Shown here: positions 62,047 to 64,000 of the stretch, piece after piece | How positions within the stretch are numbered: position 1 is the stretch's first letter | Layout: each line of letters starts with the position of its first letter | Notes under the pieces: generated by a model | Told to the model about the DNA's origin: nothing | The model's database searches: none | The model's input: only the letters and a program-made list of their open reading frames with translations | Assembly (NCBI GenBank): GCA_947846985.1 | Contig: CANTUZ010000001.1 | Coordinates: 186,683,955 to 186,747,954, forward strand | Length of the DNA stretch: 64,000 nt | Source: Fratercula arctica | Taxonomy: Eukaryota; Chordata; Aves; Charadriiformes; Alcidae | Reading direction: 5' to 3' | Made by a program: the position numbers and the translations under genes

Positions 62047-63322
62047 GACCAGAAACGTCACCGGCTCTGTACAGATTGGCTGCCCCAGTACTGGAAGGCA
62101 CCAGATTACAGTTTAATGTTCTTGCATTTAGTAGTTCAGCTGCAGAAGATATTACCTTGTTTTTACATGAGGACTAGTGATGCCTTCTTTGTAAAAAAAT
62201 AAAATAACAAACATTGCTATTTTGTGTATAGCAGACTACTGTATAGGATCTTTGAATGATTTGAGTCTCTTGGTATTCACTGTCTAAATAAATATGGAGT
62301 ATTATCCCTGCATTGGCCTTTCACTTGTGACTCATGGCATTAACTAGAAAAAAAAAAAAAATCAAAAAAATCCCCCAAATTCTCAACTACAGCTTCCTCT
62401 CCAAGCTCTTATGAGGGTTTTCCATTAAAGCCTCCCCTCTCCTAATTCTGTAGTGGCCTCTTCCTAAGGCATCATTCCTTACTTCATTTATATTTTTGGA
62501 GGTATATACGAAACAAGCCTGTTCCCATGAGACCTGAGAATTGCAGCTGCTTTGGACTTGTTTCCAACATGTGCTAACAGGCCAGTTTGGCAGATGATAA
62601 TTGTTACTCATTTACAGTAGCAATATGAAAATGGGTCATAAATCCTAACTCAAATCGTGTATGTTCACACTTCAGCCTCAGCCCTCAGTTTCTACACAGG
62701 TAACTCCCTCGTGCAATTATTTGTCCTTAGCTCTGCTTTTAGGGAGAGGAACATATTCCTTCTGTATTCTATATATGCTTTACCTATACCTGCCCTTCAT
62801 GGGACACAAGTCAGAGTTCTCAACTGCAGTTAAATCGTAGAATTTCATATCTTCATTTACCTAGAAAAATCTGTCTTCTTAATGATGTTTGTTAAATGTG
62901 CTTCTCTTACTGGCTGATGGGAAAAATGTTCATGTGGCTGGAATATTCCAGCAATAAATAGCTCTTGTGATTATCAAATGCCTTGGCTCCATTTCAGCAT
63001 TTAATCACCCTCAAAAGCCATAAATTGCCTCATATACTCCTCCACTATGAACATTGTCTCTTAATCAAACTGGATTAATAAGTTTAAGAGACATTACCCA
63101 TTTATATGTGAATTTTGGTAGGTCATGAGAATAATGAGCCAGATGTACAAGAGATGTAAGGAGCAATATAAGTTGCAAGTCCATAACTTAAAGCTTAAAC
63201 AACATGCAAAGAGCAGAAATACGTGATATTAGCAGAGAAAGATACCCACAGGTTCCTGGTCATTTACACTTGACATAATATACTTATTTACATTCAACAT
63301 GAAGATTTTGACCTGTTGGACA
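62047..63322. other. Unique sequence between two CR1 copies
   Basis: No gene recognised. An A-run lies at about 62348-62361. Confidence 0.45.
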
Positions 63323-63793
63323 TGGACCTGTTGGAGTGAGTTCAGAGGAGGGTCACGAAGATGATCAGAGGCCTGGGGTGCCTCTCCTGTGAATACAGGC
63401 TGGGAGAGTTTGGGGTGTTCAACCCGGAGAAGAGAAGGCTCCAGGGAGACCTTATAGCCCCTTCCAGTACCTAAAGGGGGCTACAGGAAAGATGGAGTGG
63501 GACACTTTATCAGGGAGTGTAGTGATAGGATGAGGGATAACCACTTTAAACTGCAAGAGGATAGATTTAGATTAGATATTAGGAAGAAATTTTTCACTGT
63601 GAGGATGGTGAGACACTGGAACAGGTTGTCCAGGAGAGTTGTTGATGTCTCATCCCTGACGGTGTTCAAGGCCAGGCTGGATGGGGCTTTGAGCAGCCTG
63701 GTCTAGTGGGAGGTGTCCCTGCCCATGGCAGGGGGGTTGGAACTAGATGATCTTTAAGGTCCCTTCTAACCCGAACCATTCTATGATTCTATG
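63323..63793 (+). mobile_element. CR1 LINE, 3' fragment of a second subfamily
   Basis: A 471-bp 5'-truncated CR1 in plus orientation. It starts within GACCTGTTGGAGTGAGTTCA and continues through GGGTCACGAAGATGATCAGA, GAGAAGAGAAGGCTCCAGGG, TTAGATTAGATATTAGGAAG and GACACTGGAACAGGTTGTCC. It then reads GGCTGGATGGGGCTTTGAGC, the 3' UTR TGTCCCTGCCCATGGCAGGG and GATGATCTTTAAGGTCCCTT, and the octamer end CCATTCTATGATTCTATG. The last 69 codons of frame (63497-63706) are readable, with the phrase RKKFFTVRMVRHWNRLSRRV, but single-base losses break the frame upstream. The 3' UTR wording differs from the copy at 61255-62046, so it belongs to another CR1 subfamily. It is an inactive truncated copy. Confidence 0.95.
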
Positions 63794-64000
63794 TTTACAT
63801 TATTTGTTGTCCCTAATAGGCTCAAAGACATGCTTAGACCTGTTGACAGGGGTAGTTTTCAGTACTGTCTGATACTCGGCACTGCCTGAATTTTTACTTG
63901 GAAAGGGTTATTGTATCCTAATCCAGAGTGAAAGGTTTGCTCCAGAAACCCTTCATGTATTGATTTTACAGTGTTGTGAAGGAGACTGCTTAAATGGTTC
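63794..64000. other. Unique sequence to the window end
   Basis: Nothing recognisable in the last 207 bases. Confidence 0.45.

Overview
This window looks like gene-poor, AT-rich nuclear DNA from a bird. The main evidence is repeat content. There are three CR1 LINE 3' ends (2041-2291, about 61255-62046, 63323-63793). Two of them end in the octamer repeat (ATTCTATG)n that is typical of CR1, and one ends in a single copy of that terminus. There is also a solo LTR of a type common in avian genomes (52905-53490), and only old, decayed relics of anything else. I found no exon I could assign to a known protein, no rRNA or tRNA gene, no CRISPR array and no bacterial-style operon. Many short open frames exist on both strands, but most lack an ATG and none resembles a known family apart from the CR1 frames. 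The stretch is best read as intergenic DNA or one very large intron.

Layout. 1-13 kb: unique AT-rich sequence with one CR1 3' fragment, a (TTTTG)n tract and faint ancient repeats. 13-14.35 kb: a badly decayed CR1 ORF2 (end of the endonuclease, linker, first part of the reverse transcriptase) interrupted by a GC-rich block. 14.35-37 kb: unique sequence with a 33-nt poly(A), a G-run motif, a 14-bp tandem duplication and a palindromic ancient repeat near 28.1 kb. 37.04-37.77 kb: a minisatellite of 14 units, each exactly 51 bp, the most striking structure in the window. 38-52 kb: unique sequence with a MIR-type SINE, two other tRNA-SINE relics and a second MIR. 52.9-53.5 kb: the solo LTR with a perfect 5-bp target duplication. 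54.6-56.3 kb: an ancient L3-like CR1 ORF2 relic. 57-60.2 kb: two more MIR relics and a homopyrimidine tract ending in C15. 61.2-63.8 kb: two younger CR1 copies, the first with 229 codons of uninterrupted ORF2 ending at its natural stop.

The elements do not form a pathway. They record layers of retrotransposition: MIR, tRNA-SINE and L3-like CR1 relics are oldest, the 13-kb CR1 is old, and the LTR and the CR1 copies at 61-64 kb are younger. I did not find a convincing new biological system. The items most worth checking are the indel-free 51-bp array with a strong minus-strand splice donor at its edge, a 3'-exon-like open frame at 24.1-24.4 kb, and several AT-rich blocks that could be conserved non-coding elements. 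Family names come from recognising consensus patterns by eye, without a database search.
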